DNA from: DASXRU01 sp039933315
GTDB taxonomy: Bacteria > Acidobacteriota > Blastocatellia > Pyrinomonadales > Pyrinomonadaceae
Direction of reading: 5' to 3'
DNA length: 37,991 nt
NCBI GenBank assembly: GCA_039933315.1
Contig: JBDTOI010000017.1
Coordinates: forward strand, 1 to 37,991
Made by a program: the position numbers and the translations under genes. Each line of letters starts with the position of its first letter. Positions within the stretch are counted from its first letter, which is position 1. Of this stretch, positions 23,684-33,278 are shown in pieces. The notes beneath the pieces were generated by a model that was given only the letters and a program-made list of their open reading frames with translations, had not been told where the DNA came from and searched no databases.

Positions 23684-24178
23684 TTAACTCGCAGCCATGG
23701 CCGCAGCAGGTTGTGAGTCGGCGGCAGATAAATGCCGAACCCGTGGTTGTCCAAAGAAAACGAGGAGCGCTGGAACGAGCAACGCCAGATTGCGCAACGC
23801 GGTTGAGACCCCCAGCTGACTCGCGATGATCCCGCCGAAGCAACCGCACTCCAGCGCCTCGCCATGAAGAACGTAGACGTAATAGAGAGCGAAGGCGCTG
23901 AAACCAATTAGCAATACAGCGGACATTAGCGCTCCCAGACGCACAGTTCGATGGAGCAGCAGGAGCAGCGCGGTAATTATCTCGACCGCGATGACGCCGA
24001 TAGTAGCCGGCCACATCCAGCGCTCGTAATTAAACTGCGCCGCGCTCAACAGCTCGCCGATATTCTTTGCGAAGGCGCTAATGATCCAGAGTTTTGCTCC
24101 CGCGGTAAAGAGAAAGAAGGCCGCCAAACCATAGCGGCTGATGTAGATCAGGATGCGAAGAATCTTGCGAAAGTTCAT
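23684..24178 (-). CDS. MauE/DoxX-like membrane protein
   Basis: A 164-residue protein with four predicted membrane helices (about 15-33, 55-75, 80-103, 123-142). The motif ECGCFGG between helices 3 and 4 is typical of MauE-like proteins, which help form disulfides during methylamine dehydrogenase maturation. The usual thioredoxin-like partner MauD is not nearby and no mau genes are seen. A general thiol-disulfide role is possible (inference). No good ribosome binding site precedes the ATG, so the start is less certain. Confidence 0.78.
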   Translation of the reverse strand: MNFRKILRILIYISRYGLAAFFLFTAGAKLWIISAFAKNIGELLSAAQFNYERWMWPATIGVIAVEIITALLLLLHRTVRLGALMSAVLLIGFSAFALYYVYVLHGEALECGCFGGIIASQLGVSTALRNLALLVPALLVFFGQPRVRHLSAADSQPAAAMAAS

Positions 24179-24216
24179 TGGTGTTGCGTAGCCGTCAGCA
24201 GTTCGTCCCGTTGTCT

Positions 24217-24300
24217 GGTTCGTCCGGTTCCTCCGCTCGTCGGTTCGTCCGCTCGTCCGCTCGTCCGGCTCGTCGGCTCGTCGGCTCGTCGGCTCGACTG
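24217..24300. repeat. Octad-type tandem repeat (GCTCGTCG/GCTCGTCC)
   Basis: About ten degenerate 8-bp units, clearest as three GCTCGTCC-type units followed by three GGCTCGTC units, in the gap between sucC and the MauE-like gene. The sequence is pyrimidine-rich on the plus strand and has no credible reading frame. Confidence 0.75.
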
Positions 24301-24352
24301 CTCATTTGGCCCTTCCAGTGTTTCCGGCTCGCGTCTTTTCCGTGATTTTTTT

Positions 24353-24380
24353 GAGATCTCAAATTTCAGATCTCAGATCC
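24353..24380. repeat. Heptad array GAGATCT/CAGATCT-type, 4 units
   Basis: Four consecutive 7-bp units: GAGATCT, CAAATTT, CAGATCT, CAGATCC. It lies in the same gap as the octad array, about 60 bp from the end of sucC. Confidence 0.6.
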
Positions 24381-24440
24381 TAAAAGAGGAGCATAGGCAC
24401 TGAATCCCCTGACCGCTCGCCAGGCCAGGGCCACCGCCCC

Positions 24441-25601
<1,161 letters not shown>

Positions 25602-25853
25602 GCAATAGCCTCGCGCAATCGAAATATTCGACGTGCAAAAAACGTTTTGTGATTGGAGCGCACTGAGTTTAGCGGTACAAAATGGATAACTGCAAGTGCT
25701 TGTAGCTCACGATGAAGGGAATGTTTATAGTTAACTCGTCATGTCCCATGGACGCCGCGCCAGTTAAGGGCGCAATAAGATTTCGACGTAGAGATGTACA
25801 ATGTTCAGCTCCACCGCCGCTAGCATCGTATTCTTGACTTAGGAGAAGACTCA

Positions 25854-26303
25854 ATGAGCGACGTCACAGTAACTTCCCTGCGAAACCTGCAAAACGAAGT
25901 GCGGTATGGTGAACACCAAACCCTCATCACCGATGAACCCGCCAGCGCCGGTGGCGATGGCGCCGGTCCAGATCCATATACTCTGCTGCTTGCAGCTCTG
26001 GGCAGTTGCATTTCCATGACTGTGACCCTGTATGCCCGGCGCAAAGCATGGCCGCTCGAGCGAGTCACAGTAAAACTAAGCCAGCAAAGGATTCACGCGC
26101 AGGATTGCGAAGAGTGTACCGAGACGTCTGAAGGCTATGTGCATCGCATTGAACGTTCAGTAATCTTCGAAGGCGAACTAACGGACGACCAACGGGCCCG
26201 GCTGCGCGAGATATCGCACAAGTGTCCTCTTCACCGGACGCTGACTTCGCCGATAGTTATTGCGGACGCGGACAAAGACGAGGACGAAAACACCGCCGCC
26301 TAA
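25854..26303 (+). CDS. OsmC-family peroxiredoxin
   Basis: A 149-residue OsmC/Ohr-type protein that reduces organic hydroperoxides. Both catalytic cysteines are visible: Cys52 in ALGSCISMT and Cys124 in HKCPLHRTL. Two more cysteines (DCEEC, 85 and 88) are an addition outside the standard pair. The subgroup is closer to general OsmC (YhfA-like) than to Ohr. AGGAGA precedes the ATG. It is a single gene, divergent from sucC. Confidence 0.92.
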   Translation: MSDVTVTSLRNLQNEVRYGEHQTLITDEPASAGGDGAGPDPYTLLLAALGSCISMTVTLYARRKAWPLERVTVKLSQQRIHAQDCEECTETSEGYVHRIERSVIFEGELTDDQRARLREISHKCPLHRTLTSPIVIADADKDEDENTAA

Positions 26304-26345
26304 TAACGTCGCTCTGGCGACGGCGCTGAGTTTCTTGAAAGTGAA

Positions 26346-26380
26346 AAAGGGCCTCCCACTTTGATAAGTTGAAGGCCCCT
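26346..26380 (-). terminator. Terminator of tRNA-Pro
   Basis: On the minus strand AAGGGGCCTTCAACTT pairs with AAGTGGGAGGCCCTT around ATCA, followed by a T-run (TTTTT, then CAC). It lies 6 nt after the tRNA 3' end. It may also serve the convergent OsmC gene. Confidence 0.8.
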
Positions 26381-26385
26381 TAAAC

Positions 26386-26462
26386 TGGTCGGGACGCCGA
26401 GATTCGAACTCGGGACCTCACGCACCCCAAGCGTGCGCGCTACCAGGCTGCGCCACGTCCCG
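26386..26462 (-). tRNA. tRNA-Pro(GGG)
   Basis: A complete cloverleaf with encoded CCA. The acceptor is CGGGACG/CGTCCCG, the D-stem GCGC/GCGC, the anticodon stem CACGC/GCGTG with loop TTGGGGT, and the T-stem CCGAG/CTCGG with TTCGAAT. Anticodon GGG reads CCC and CCT (Pro). The C1-G72 pair is typical of tRNA-Pro. Confidence 0.97.
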
Positions 26463-26472
26463 TTTGAGTTTT

Positions 26473-26500
26473 AGTATCGTCCGAAAATCATTTTTGTCAA
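26473..26500 (-). promoter_or_regulatory. Promoter of tRNA-Pro
   Basis: On the minus strand TTGACA (26500-26495) is followed after 16 bp by GATACT (26478-26473). The predicted start near 26466 is just before the tRNA 5' end at 26462, so the tRNA seems to have its own promoter and not to depend on read-through from the MerR gene. Confidence 0.7.
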
Positions 26501-26561
26501 ATGAGCGGACGCTCGGATTTAGCTGGTTCGTGCGGTTATGAGGCGACAGAATTTACAAAAT

Positions 26562-27062
26562 TCAGCGGCGGGTGGATTTCAGATCGGCTTCGCCATTATC
26601 AAGCATTAATAGAATCTCACGAAGCTCATCAGCAATCTTTTGCAGAGGTGCCCGCTTGTCATCCTTGACGGGCGCGGTTGACGGGAATTCACGCGCCCGC
26701 TCGCGAGAGACGCCATCAGCTCGACCATCTGTTCGCGGTTGCGGATTGATGGTCGCTGCCTGGGACCTTGGCTCGGAACTTACCACCTTGAGTTTGCTGG
26801 CTCCACGCGTTTCGCTGGCTAGTCGTTTCTTTGCCCCGGCGATAGTGTATTGCTCTTCATAAAGGAGTTCTTTAACTCGCAACGCCATTTCCACGTCGCG
26901 CCGGCGATACGTCCGCTGCCCAGCCCGGTTCTTCTGCGGCGTCAGCATGGGAAACTCAGTCTCCCAGTACCGCAGAACGTGCGCCTGTACCCCGACAATC
27001 TCGCAGACTTCGCCGATCTTAAAGTAGAGCTTCTCAGGAATTGCAGTCATAGGTTGACTCAT
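26562..27062 (-). CDS. MerR-family transcriptional regulator
   Basis: A 166-residue regulator from the ATG at 27062 (a GTG one codon upstream is also possible). The N-terminal winged helix (about 11-80) has YFKIGEVCEIVGVQAHVLRYWE and RTYRRRDVEMALRVKELL, typical of the MerR HTH. The C-terminal half is Arg/Ser-rich and low in predicted fold, ending in a short helix (LREILLMLDNGEAD). No metal-binding cysteines are present, so it is not of the metal-sensing type. A same-strand tRNA-Pro follows, an arrangement I recall from other bacteria next to this MerR type (recalled, not checked). Confidence 0.9.
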   Translation of the reverse strand: MSQPMTAIPEKLYFKIGEVCEIVGVQAHVLRYWETEFPMLTPQKNRAGQRTYRRRDVEMALRVKELLYEEQYTIAGAKKRLASETRGASKLKVVSSEPRSQAATINPQPRTDGRADGVSRERAREFPSTAPVKDDKRAPLQKIADELREILLMLDNGEADLKSTRR

Positions 27063-27261
27063 CACTTTAGATCAGCGCGCGCTGCAACCGATAGAATGAG
27101 GCCACTGCCTTGTAGGCCGGGGATCTTGCAGCGCATGTTACTCGTGCCCTGTTCGGCGTGTCAATGCTTATATTTAGGGGTGGCAGCTTAAATCATGATG
27201 TTAAAGGTATCGCCTGAGCTTGCCGCCTGTGTTAATTGAGAGGATGAGCCTTTGTCACAGA

Positions 27262-27290
27262 TAGACGCCACCCCTGCGCCAAGCTATAAT
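27262..27290 (+). promoter_or_regulatory. Candidate promoter of the aminotransferase gene
   Basis: A perfect -10 box TATAAT (27285-27290) has TAGACG (27262-27267, 4 of 6 to consensus) exactly 17 bp upstream. The predicted start near 27297 leaves a leader of about 34 nt before the TTG at 27331. Confidence 0.65.
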
Positions 27291-27330
27291 CGCGCGTCAA
27301 TCTCCTTAAAGCCGTCCTACGGAGGTCTTC

Positions 27331-28506
27331 TTGCAAACTTCGCCTGCCGCGACCATGCTGCGCCTTGCCAAGCGCCTGGATGATGTTGGCTTCTCCGATA
27401 TAGTAAAAATCCGCAATCGAATTATGGAGCTCCGCGCGCAGGGAGCCACGGTTTATCAGTTTGAAGGTGGCGAGCCTTACCGCAACACACCGCACTACAT
27501 AAAGGACGCTGCCACCACCGCGCTCCACGAAAACAAGACGCGTTACGCACCCTCTTCAGGCATTCCCCCTCTGCGCGCGGCAATCGCTGAAAAACTTCGC
27601 GACCGGAACGGAATACCCATAACTGACGAGAATGTCATTGTCGTGAACGGCGGGATGCAGGGTTTGTTTGGCGCTTTCCAGGCAACGGTTGACCCGGGCG
27701 ACGATGTATTGGTTTTTTCTCCCTACTGGACTCCGATAAGAGATCTGATCGCTCACTGCCAGGGCCGAACGATTCTGGTGCCGACCGGCGAAGCGCGGCA
27801 GGAAGGCTTCGCCCGCACTCTCGCTCGTTACGCTACAAACCACACCAAGGTTATCTACTTCAACACGCCCACTAATCCGACCGGCGTTGTGTTTACCCGC
27901 GAAGAGTCAGAGGAGGTTGCGCGTTTCGCACAAGAGCGCGATCTCGTCGTCATAGCTGACGAAGCTTATGAAGACCTGGTTTACGACGGTGCACACATTT
28001 CCATTGCATCGCTGGACGGCATGCTGAAACGCACTATCACTTCATTCACTCTTTCCAAATCGTACGCGATGACCGGTTGGCGACTGGGGTACGCGGTGGC
28101 CGGCGAACCGTGGATGACGGGCCTGCGCAAGGCGACGCTCTATTCATCCAACGGCGTTTCAACTCCGACTCAGTGGGCCGCGCTCGCAGCCTTTACAACA
28201 ACCTCAGATTTTCTCGAGACGTCGCGCGCCGCCTACAAACAGCGGCGCGATTTGCTGCTGGCTGGACTTAACGAGTTGGGTCTGCCCTGCGAGAAACCAG
28301 CCGGCGCCTTCTATGCTTTTCCTGACGTATCTCGCGTCAGCAGCGACAGTCGCGTCGCGTCGGAAATTCTGCTTGACCGCGCGCAAGTCTCAACGGTGCC
28401 CGGCGTCGTGTTTGGCCCGCATGGCGAAGGTCACGTGCGGTTCTCCTTTTCCACCTCCATCGAGACCATCGAAGCGGGGCTCGAATCAATGCGCCGTCAC
28501 CTCTGA
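27331..28506 (+). CDS. Class I/II pyridoxal-phosphate aminotransferase
   Basis: 391 residues, the normal length for fold-type I aspartate/alanine-type aminotransferases. The PLP lysine is Lys243 in TLSKSYAMTGWRLGY. Other cofactor contacts are Asn182 (NTPTNPTG), Asp210 (IADEAYEDLVYDG) and Arg251. The start is TTG at 27331 because GGAGG sits 6 nt upstream; an in-frame ATG at 27355 lacks one. Substrate cannot be told from sequence; aspartate, alanine or aromatic amino acids are all possible. It is followed by thiL after 38 nt. Confidence 0.92.
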   Translation: MQTSPAATMLRLAKRLDDVGFSDIVKIRNRIMELRAQGATVYQFEGGEPYRNTPHYIKDAATTALHENKTRYAPSSGIPPLRAAIAEKLRDRNGIPITDENVIVVNGGMQGLFGAFQATVDPGDDVLVFSPYWTPIRDLIAHCQGRTILVPTGEARQEGFARTLARYATNHTKVIYFNTPTNPTGVVFTREESEEVARFAQERDLVVIADEAYEDLVYDGAHISIASLDGMLKRTITSFTLSKSYAMTGWRLGYAVAGEPWMTGLRKATLYSSNGVSTPTQWAALAAFTTTSDFLETSRAAYKQRRDLLLAGLNELGLPCEKPAGAFYAFPDVSRVSSDSRVASEILLDRAQVSTVPGVVFGPHGEGHVRFSFSTSIETIEAGLESMRRHL

Positions 28507-28544
28507 GTTTAGGGCCCAGGCTTTAAGGTTGAACTCTAAACTCA
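28504..28544 (+). repeat. Inverted repeat joining stop and start codons before thiL
   Basis: TGAGTTTAG (28504-28512, containing the TGA stop of the aminotransferase) and CTAAACTCA (28536-28544, ending directly before the thiL ATG) form a perfect 9-bp stem around a 23-nt loop. If folded in mRNA it would press on the thiL start and leave AAGG in the loop. Confidence 0.7.
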
Positions 28545-29597
28545 ATGAGCGAGTTTGATTTCATAAATACAATTCGGCATCGGGCGAAGGATCGGCGACT
28601 AACTCGTTCGAATGCGGCTTCATCACTTCTTTCGATTGGCATCGGTGATGACGCCGCAGTCATACGCAACCAGCCCGGCATCGACACAGTTATCACCGCC
28701 GACTTATTGGTAGAGGACGTTGATTTCCGACGGGATTCGATGCCGCCGCGCTTGTTGGGGCACAAGGCGCTGGCGGTTTCCCTGTCCGACATTGCGGCCA
28801 TGGGGGCGCGTCCCCGTTCCGCCCTTGTCTCCCTGGGTCTGCCCCCGGATGTTTGGGAGACGGATTTTATTGATCAGTTTTATGAGGGTTTTTTTTCTCT
28901 CGCGGATCATTACGGTGTCTCTCTGGCGGGTGGCGATATTTCAAGAACGCCGGAGCGGATTGTCATCGATTCGATTGTGCTGGGCACAGTGCGACAAGGG
29001 AGGGCCGTCACCAGAGGAGGCGCCCGGCAGGGCGATCTTATTTTCGTAACTGGAGCACTTGGAGGGGCGGCGGCAGGTTTACGCCTAATCGATTCGGGAG
29101 CCCGTCTGGGATCTGATCGATCACAGGCGACCGGCGGTCCGATCGACGCCGTTTTGCATCGTCACCTCTGTCCCGAACCGCGGGTTGGATGGGGAGCCGT
29201 TCTGGGTGAGGACGGTCTGGCAACCGCGATGATCGACATCAGCGACGGGCTCTCTTCCGATTTGGCCCATCTATGCCGCGAGGGTAGCGTGGGGGCCTTG
29301 ATAAATTCAGCGCAGCTCCCATTGGATCCGAACGTAATCGACTTGTGTGGCCGGCGCGCGCTTGACCCTTTGTTATTGGCCCTGCACGGCGGAGAAGACT
29401 TCGAGCTGCTGTTTACGGTTCGTCCCGGCATCCGTTCGCGCCTGCCAAAGAATGTTGACGGCGTTCCCATCACTCAGATTGGCGAAGTTACTAATGAAGC
29501 CAACCGCATGCGTATAGCGGAAGGCGATCGGGTCTGGGATCTCAACCCGCAAGGCTGGGAACACTTCACCAATACTGCCCACCAGGGAACGCATTAG
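28545..29597 (+). CDS. thiL: Thiamine-monophosphate kinase
   Basis: 350 residues. It phosphorylates thiamine monophosphate to thiamine diphosphate with ATP, the last step of cofactor synthesis. The PurM-like fold is shown by the metal/ATP-binding GIGDDAAVI (32-40), the second acidic motif LLVEDVDF, AVSLSDIAAMGA, the DISDGLSSDLAHL segment and the C-terminal GGEDFELLFTV. The start at 28545 abuts an inverted repeat and has no strong ribosome binding site. No TPP riboswitch is seen upstream. Confidence 0.94.
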   Translation: MSEFDFINTIRHRAKDRRLTRSNAASSLLSIGIGDDAAVIRNQPGIDTVITADLLVEDVDFRRDSMPPRLLGHKALAVSLSDIAAMGARPRSALVSLGLPPDVWETDFIDQFYEGFFSLADHYGVSLAGGDISRTPERIVIDSIVLGTVRQGRAVTRGGARQGDLIFVTGALGGAAAGLRLIDSGARLGSDRSQATGGPIDAVLHRHLCPEPRVGWGAVLGEDGLATAMIDISDGLSSDLAHLCREGSVGALINSAQLPLDPNVIDLCGRRALDPLLLALHGGEDFELLFTVRPGIRSRLPKNVDGVPITQIGEVTNEANRMRIAEGDRVWDLNPQGWEHFTNTAHQGTH

Positions 29598-29673
29598 CTC
29601 TAACATCGATTCACAAGTGCTCGCCGTTTGACTCAGTAACCTTCCCCTCTTAGACTCAACCAAACTTATCCCT

Positions 29674-31074
29674 ATGTTCAACTTTTACAATACGCTCTCC
29701 GGTCGCGTTGAAGAGTTTCGTCCTATGGTCGAGGGCGAAGCGAGATTCTATTACTGCGGCCCAACGGTCTGGGACTTTGGCCACATCGGTAATTTTCGCT
29801 CCGCAATCTGCGCCGACTTGCTGCGACGTTATCTGAAATACAAAGGTCTTCGCGTCACACACGTCATGAACATCACCGACGTCGAAGACCGGATTATCGC
29901 GCTCTCGCAGAAAGCCGGCGAGACCATTGATGAATACACCGCTCGCTACATCGAAGCGCTCTGGCAGGATTTCGATGCTCTCGGCTGTGAACGACCCGAT
30001 GTGGCTCCCCAGGCCACCCGGCATATCGCTGAAATGGTTGCGCTGATCCAGCGCCTGGAAGAACGTGGTCACGCCTATCGTTCCGAGGGTTCGATCTACT
30101 ATCGCATCAGCTCATTCCCGGAATACGGCAAGCTGTCGAAGATCAACTTTGCCGGCAACATAGCCGGGGCCAGCGAGCGGGTTGACACCGACCGCTACGA
30201 GAAGGAAGACGCGCGCGACTTCGCATTATGGAAGGCGGCCTCAACTCCGGGTGAACCCGCCTGGGACACCGAACTGGGACGCGGCCGGCCCGGCTGGCAC
30301 ATTGAGTGTTCGGCGATGTCCATGAAGTACCTCGGCGAGACTTTTGATATTCATGCCGGCGGCATCGATTTGGTGTTCCCCCATCACGAAAACGAGATTG
30401 CGCAAAGCGAGGGCGCTACCGGCAAGCAGTTTGCGCGCTACTGGATTCACTTTGAGCACTTGAAGGTTGACGGCGAGTCGATGTCCAAGTCGAAGGGCAA
30501 CTACTACACTTTCCGCGATCTCAAGGCCCAGGGGTTCTCGGGCGAGGCCGTCCGTTATTTCCTTTTGAGTGTGCCTTACCGCAAACAGATTAACTTCACG
30601 CTTGAGGGTTTACGCGCCGCGGAAAAGACGGTTGGCGGCCTGCGCGATTTTCGTGCTCGCCTTGAGGAGGCTAAAGTTGAACCCGGCCTGAATGTGCAAT
30701 TGCAGGAAACCACTACAAAAGCATTAGAGGCTTTCGAAGCCGGAATGGATGATGACCTGAACACGTCCATAGCGCTGGCAGTGATTCACAACCTTTCGCG
30801 TGACGTGAACACGGCGATTGCCGGACGCAAGCTTTTGGAAGACAACAAGCGGGAGATACTCGAAATGCTTTCGCGGTTCGACAGTGTCTTTAATATACTA
30901 GGCAGCTCGCAGCGCGAAATGCTCGATGGCGAGGTGCAACAGTTAATTGACGAACGCCAGGAAGCGCGCCGACGTCGCGACTTTGAGCGCGCGGACGAGA
31001 TCCGCGACGAGCTTGCCGGTCGCGATATTGTGCTGGAAGACACCAAAGACGGCGTGCGGTGGAAACGGAGATGA
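29674..31074 (+). CDS. cysS: Cysteinyl-tRNA synthetase
   Basis: 466 residues, the normal length for this class I enzyme, which charges tRNA-Cys with cysteine. The HIGH motif is present as HIGN (37-40) and KMSKS as SMSKS (269-273). Zinc ligands are visible: Cys28 (YYCGPTVWD), Cys212 (HIECSAMS), His237 and Glu241 (HHENE). The C-terminal helical domain ends RRDFERADEIRDEL, typical of the family. Its TGA overlaps an in-frame ATG of the next gene, so coupling is possible. Confidence 0.97.
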   Translation: MFNFYNTLSGRVEEFRPMVEGEARFYYCGPTVWDFGHIGNFRSAICADLLRRYLKYKGLRVTHVMNITDVEDRIIALSQKAGETIDEYTARYIEALWQDFDALGCERPDVAPQATRHIAEMVALIQRLEERGHAYRSEGSIYYRISSFPEYGKLSKINFAGNIAGASERVDTDRYEKEDARDFALWKAASTPGEPAWDTELGRGRPGWHIECSAMSMKYLGETFDIHAGGIDLVFPHHENEIAQSEGATGKQFARYWIHFEHLKVDGESMSKSKGNYYTFRDLKAQGFSGEAVRYFLLSVPYRKQINFTLEGLRAAEKTVGGLRDFRARLEEAKVEPGLNVQLQETTTKALEAFEAGMDDDLNTSIALAVIHNLSRDVNTAIAGRKLLEDNKREILEMLSRFDSVFNILGSSQREMLDGEVQQLIDERQEARRRRDFERADEIRDELAGRDIVLEDTKDGVRWKRR

Positions 31075-31088
31075 AAGTGGGCAAACAT

Positions 31089-31598
31089 ATGAAGACAACT
31101 ATATGGTTCGGTTGCATCCTGCTGCTCAGCTTCACAATTAGCTGCGCTCAGCGCGGAAATGAATCACAAACAGCGCAGCCTTCCGGAACATCGTCGAAAG
31201 CTGCTGCCGAGCAATCGGCCAGGCCTTTCGAAATCACAGCTGAGCCGATTCAACGCGTAAAGGAGTGGCAACCAGCCGGGGGAGGCGGCATCACGCTGAC
31301 TCGCGGGGTGTCAATGAAGCTGCTTGGTGGTTCGATTACTGGTTTGGAGGCCGAGCCCGGCTTTGAACTCGCAGTGATTCGGCTCAAGGTAACGCGCCGC
31401 TCTGAGGGCGCAACGCTGTCCCTCGACAATGTCTCGGTTTACGATGACAATGACAAGAAGTACCCCAGCGCGGTAGGGGGCCTGGACCCGCTCGGCAAAG
31501 AGGTCAATGAAATCAGGCAATTTGCCTTCGCCGTTCCCACCGGCACGATTCTTAAGAAGATTGAGCTGGCCAGGGACGTTGCCGTCGACTTGAAGTGA
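31089..31598 (+). CDS. Putative lipoprotein, unknown function
   Basis: About 169 residues from the ATG at 31089, which places the hydrophobic signal (MKTTIWFGCILLLSFTISCA) first. A cysteine at the end of the hydrophobic stretch (SFTISC) suggests a lipoprotein, although the lipobox is weak. An alternative ATG at 31071 overlaps the cysS stop (ATGA). After a Ser/Gln-rich linker, the mature domain (about 45-169) looks like a beta-sandwich of the DUF4352 type (FELAVIRLKVTRRSEGATLSLDNVSVYDD). No catalytic motif is seen. It is probably co-transcribed with cysS. Confidence 0.7.
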   Translation: MKTTIWFGCILLLSFTISCAQRGNESQTAQPSGTSSKAAAEQSARPFEITAEPIQRVKEWQPAGGGGITLTRGVSMKLLGGSITGLEAEPGFELAVIRLKVTRRSEGATLSLDNVSVYDDNDKKYPSAVGGLDPLGKEVNEIRQFAFAVPTGTILKKIELARDVAVDLK

Positions 31599-31831
31599 CA
31601 ACTGGAAATGCCTTCGCCCGAGTGGTAGTATTCAGCCGCACAACAATGATCAGATTGTGATGAAAAGGTCTCCAACGCTACCGCTTCTGCCGCTCGACTT
31701 TCGCGCCAACCTATTCGCGGACTAGCATTCCTCCGTCCATGTGCAGACCGCCCTCGTAAGCTTCCTTTGTGAGCTTTCGACGTTTCTTATTCCGCCCTTT
31801 CCTAACGAGCCGCACTAAAAGGAGTACTCAG

Positions 31832-33232
31832 ATGACGACGATGGCACCGACCCACAGCCCGGAAGTAAACGAAATCAGCGATGCGCAAGGTCAATCTCCG
31901 CGACGTCCCAGCATCAAGACTGCCCTGCCAGGGCCGAAGGGACAGGCGATTATTCAGGCTGACGCGCAGTTTGTGACCCCGTCCTACCCGCGCCCCTCTT
32001 TCAAACTGGTGGCGGAACGCGCCCAGGGTGTTTGGGTGAACGACGTGGACGGAAATGTTTTTCTGGACTGCAATGCCGGAGTCGCCGTCTGTTCGACAGG
32101 CCACTGTCATCCCGAAATCGTCCGCGCCATTCAGCAACAAGCCGAAGAACTAATCCATATGTGCGGCACGGATTACTACTACCGGCATATGCCTCAACTG
32201 GCGCAGAAACTGGACGAGATTGTTCCGGTTCAAAGGCCCACTCGCACGCACTTTGCCAATAGTGGCACGGAAGCAGTTGAAACTGCTTTGAAGCTGGCCA
32301 TGCATGCCACCGGCCGCGAGAAGTTCATCGCATTCTTCAACAGTTTTCACGGTCGCACGTTGGGATCACTCTCGCTTACTTCTTCCCGGTCGGCGCAGCG
32401 CCTCGGCTTTAAGCGCCAGGTGCTGGACGTAGTTCACCTGCCCTATCCAAATGAGTATCGCAATCCGTTTAGCGCCGAAGACTGCGGCACGGGTGGCGCA
32501 TCTCAGGGCGCATTGAACTGGATCGAGAACCGGCTCTTCAAAACTACTACTCCACCGGAGGAGGTGGCCGCGATCGTAGTCGAGCCGGTGCAGGGTGAAG
32601 GAGGCTATGTGCCCGCGCCAAAGGGATTTTTGCAGGGGCTGCGTCGGATATGTGACCAGCACGGCATCATGCTCATTGTGGACGAGGTGCAAAGCGGTAT
32701 GGGCCGCACCGGAAAGATGTTCGCCTGCGAGCATTACGATGTTAAGGCCGACATTGTCTGTATCGCGAAGGGCATCGCCTCGGGTTTGCCACTTGGTGCT
32801 TGTGTGGCCCGCGCGGACTTGATGAACTGGAAACCCGGCGCGCACGCTTCAACGTTCGGGGGCAACCCCGTATGCATCGCTTCGGCACTGAAAACGATTG
32901 AGCTGCTGGAGCGGGAATTACTTGCTAACAGCGCGAGTGTTGGCGCATATCTCAAAGCCGGCCTGGAAAAGCTGATGGCTAAGTACGACTGCATTGGTGA
33001 CGTACGCGGGTTTGGGCTGATGCTTGGCGTGGAGTTTGTCGAGAATCGAGTGACGAAGAAACCCAATCCAGAGCTGAGGGATAAGGTTGAGATTGCGGCG
33101 TTTGAGCGCGGCTTAATTCTTCTCGGAGCGGGATTCAATACCATTCGCTGGTCGCCGCCGCTGATACTCACGCGTGAGAACGTTGATGTCGCCCTGGAGA
33201 TTTTCGACGACGCCATCGCTGCTTCGATCTGA
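31832..33232 (+). CDS. Class III aminotransferase (acetylornithine/GABA type)
   Basis: 467 residues from the ATG at 31832, chosen because AAGGAG sits at 31818-31823; the frame is open further upstream. PLP contacts: Asp284 (LIVDEVQSGMGRTG), Lys313 (IAKGIASGLPLG), and the phosphate loop NSGTEAVETALK (143-154). It moves an omega-amino group from a diamine or omega-amino acid such as acetylornithine, GABA or ornithine to 2-oxoglutarate. No arginine biosynthesis genes are nearby, so a catabolic role is about as likely. The MOSC gene follows after 46 nt. Confidence 0.9.
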   Translation: MTTMAPTHSPEVNEISDAQGQSPRRPSIKTALPGPKGQAIIQADAQFVTPSYPRPSFKLVAERAQGVWVNDVDGNVFLDCNAGVAVCSTGHCHPEIVRAIQQQAEELIHMCGTDYYYRHMPQLAQKLDEIVPVQRPTRTHFANSGTEAVETALKLAMHATGREKFIAFFNSFHGRTLGSLSLTSSRSAQRLGFKRQVLDVVHLPYPNEYRNPFSAEDCGTGGASQGALNWIENRLFKTTTPPEEVAAIVVEPVQGEGGYVPAPKGFLQGLRRICDQHGIMLIVDEVQSGMGRTGKMFACEHYDVKADIVCIAKGIASGLPLGACVARADLMNWKPGAHASTFGGNPVCIASALKTIELLERELLANSASVGAYLKAGLEKLMAKYDCIGDVRGFGLMLGVEFVENRVTKKPNPELRDKVEIAAFERGLILLGAGFNTIRWSPPLILTRENVDVALEIFDDAIAASI

Positions 33233-33278
33233 CGTCCGGGCTTCCCTTGGGTAACCGCGCCAGAAAGGAATTTCACCG

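Noticed and set aside
23684..24178. Methylamine utilisation locus suggested by the MauE-like protein
   Set aside because: No other mau genes or methylamine dehydrogenase subunits are present; MauE-like proteins also occur in general thiol-disulfide contexts.
25690..25802. OsmC promoter candidates (TTGTAG with TTTATA; TACAAT at 25797)
   Set aside because: Neither candidate has both boxes at acceptable match and spacing.
28507..28544. TPP riboswitch before thiL
   Set aside because: The 38-nt gap is too short for a TPP aptamer and shows none of its conserved elements.
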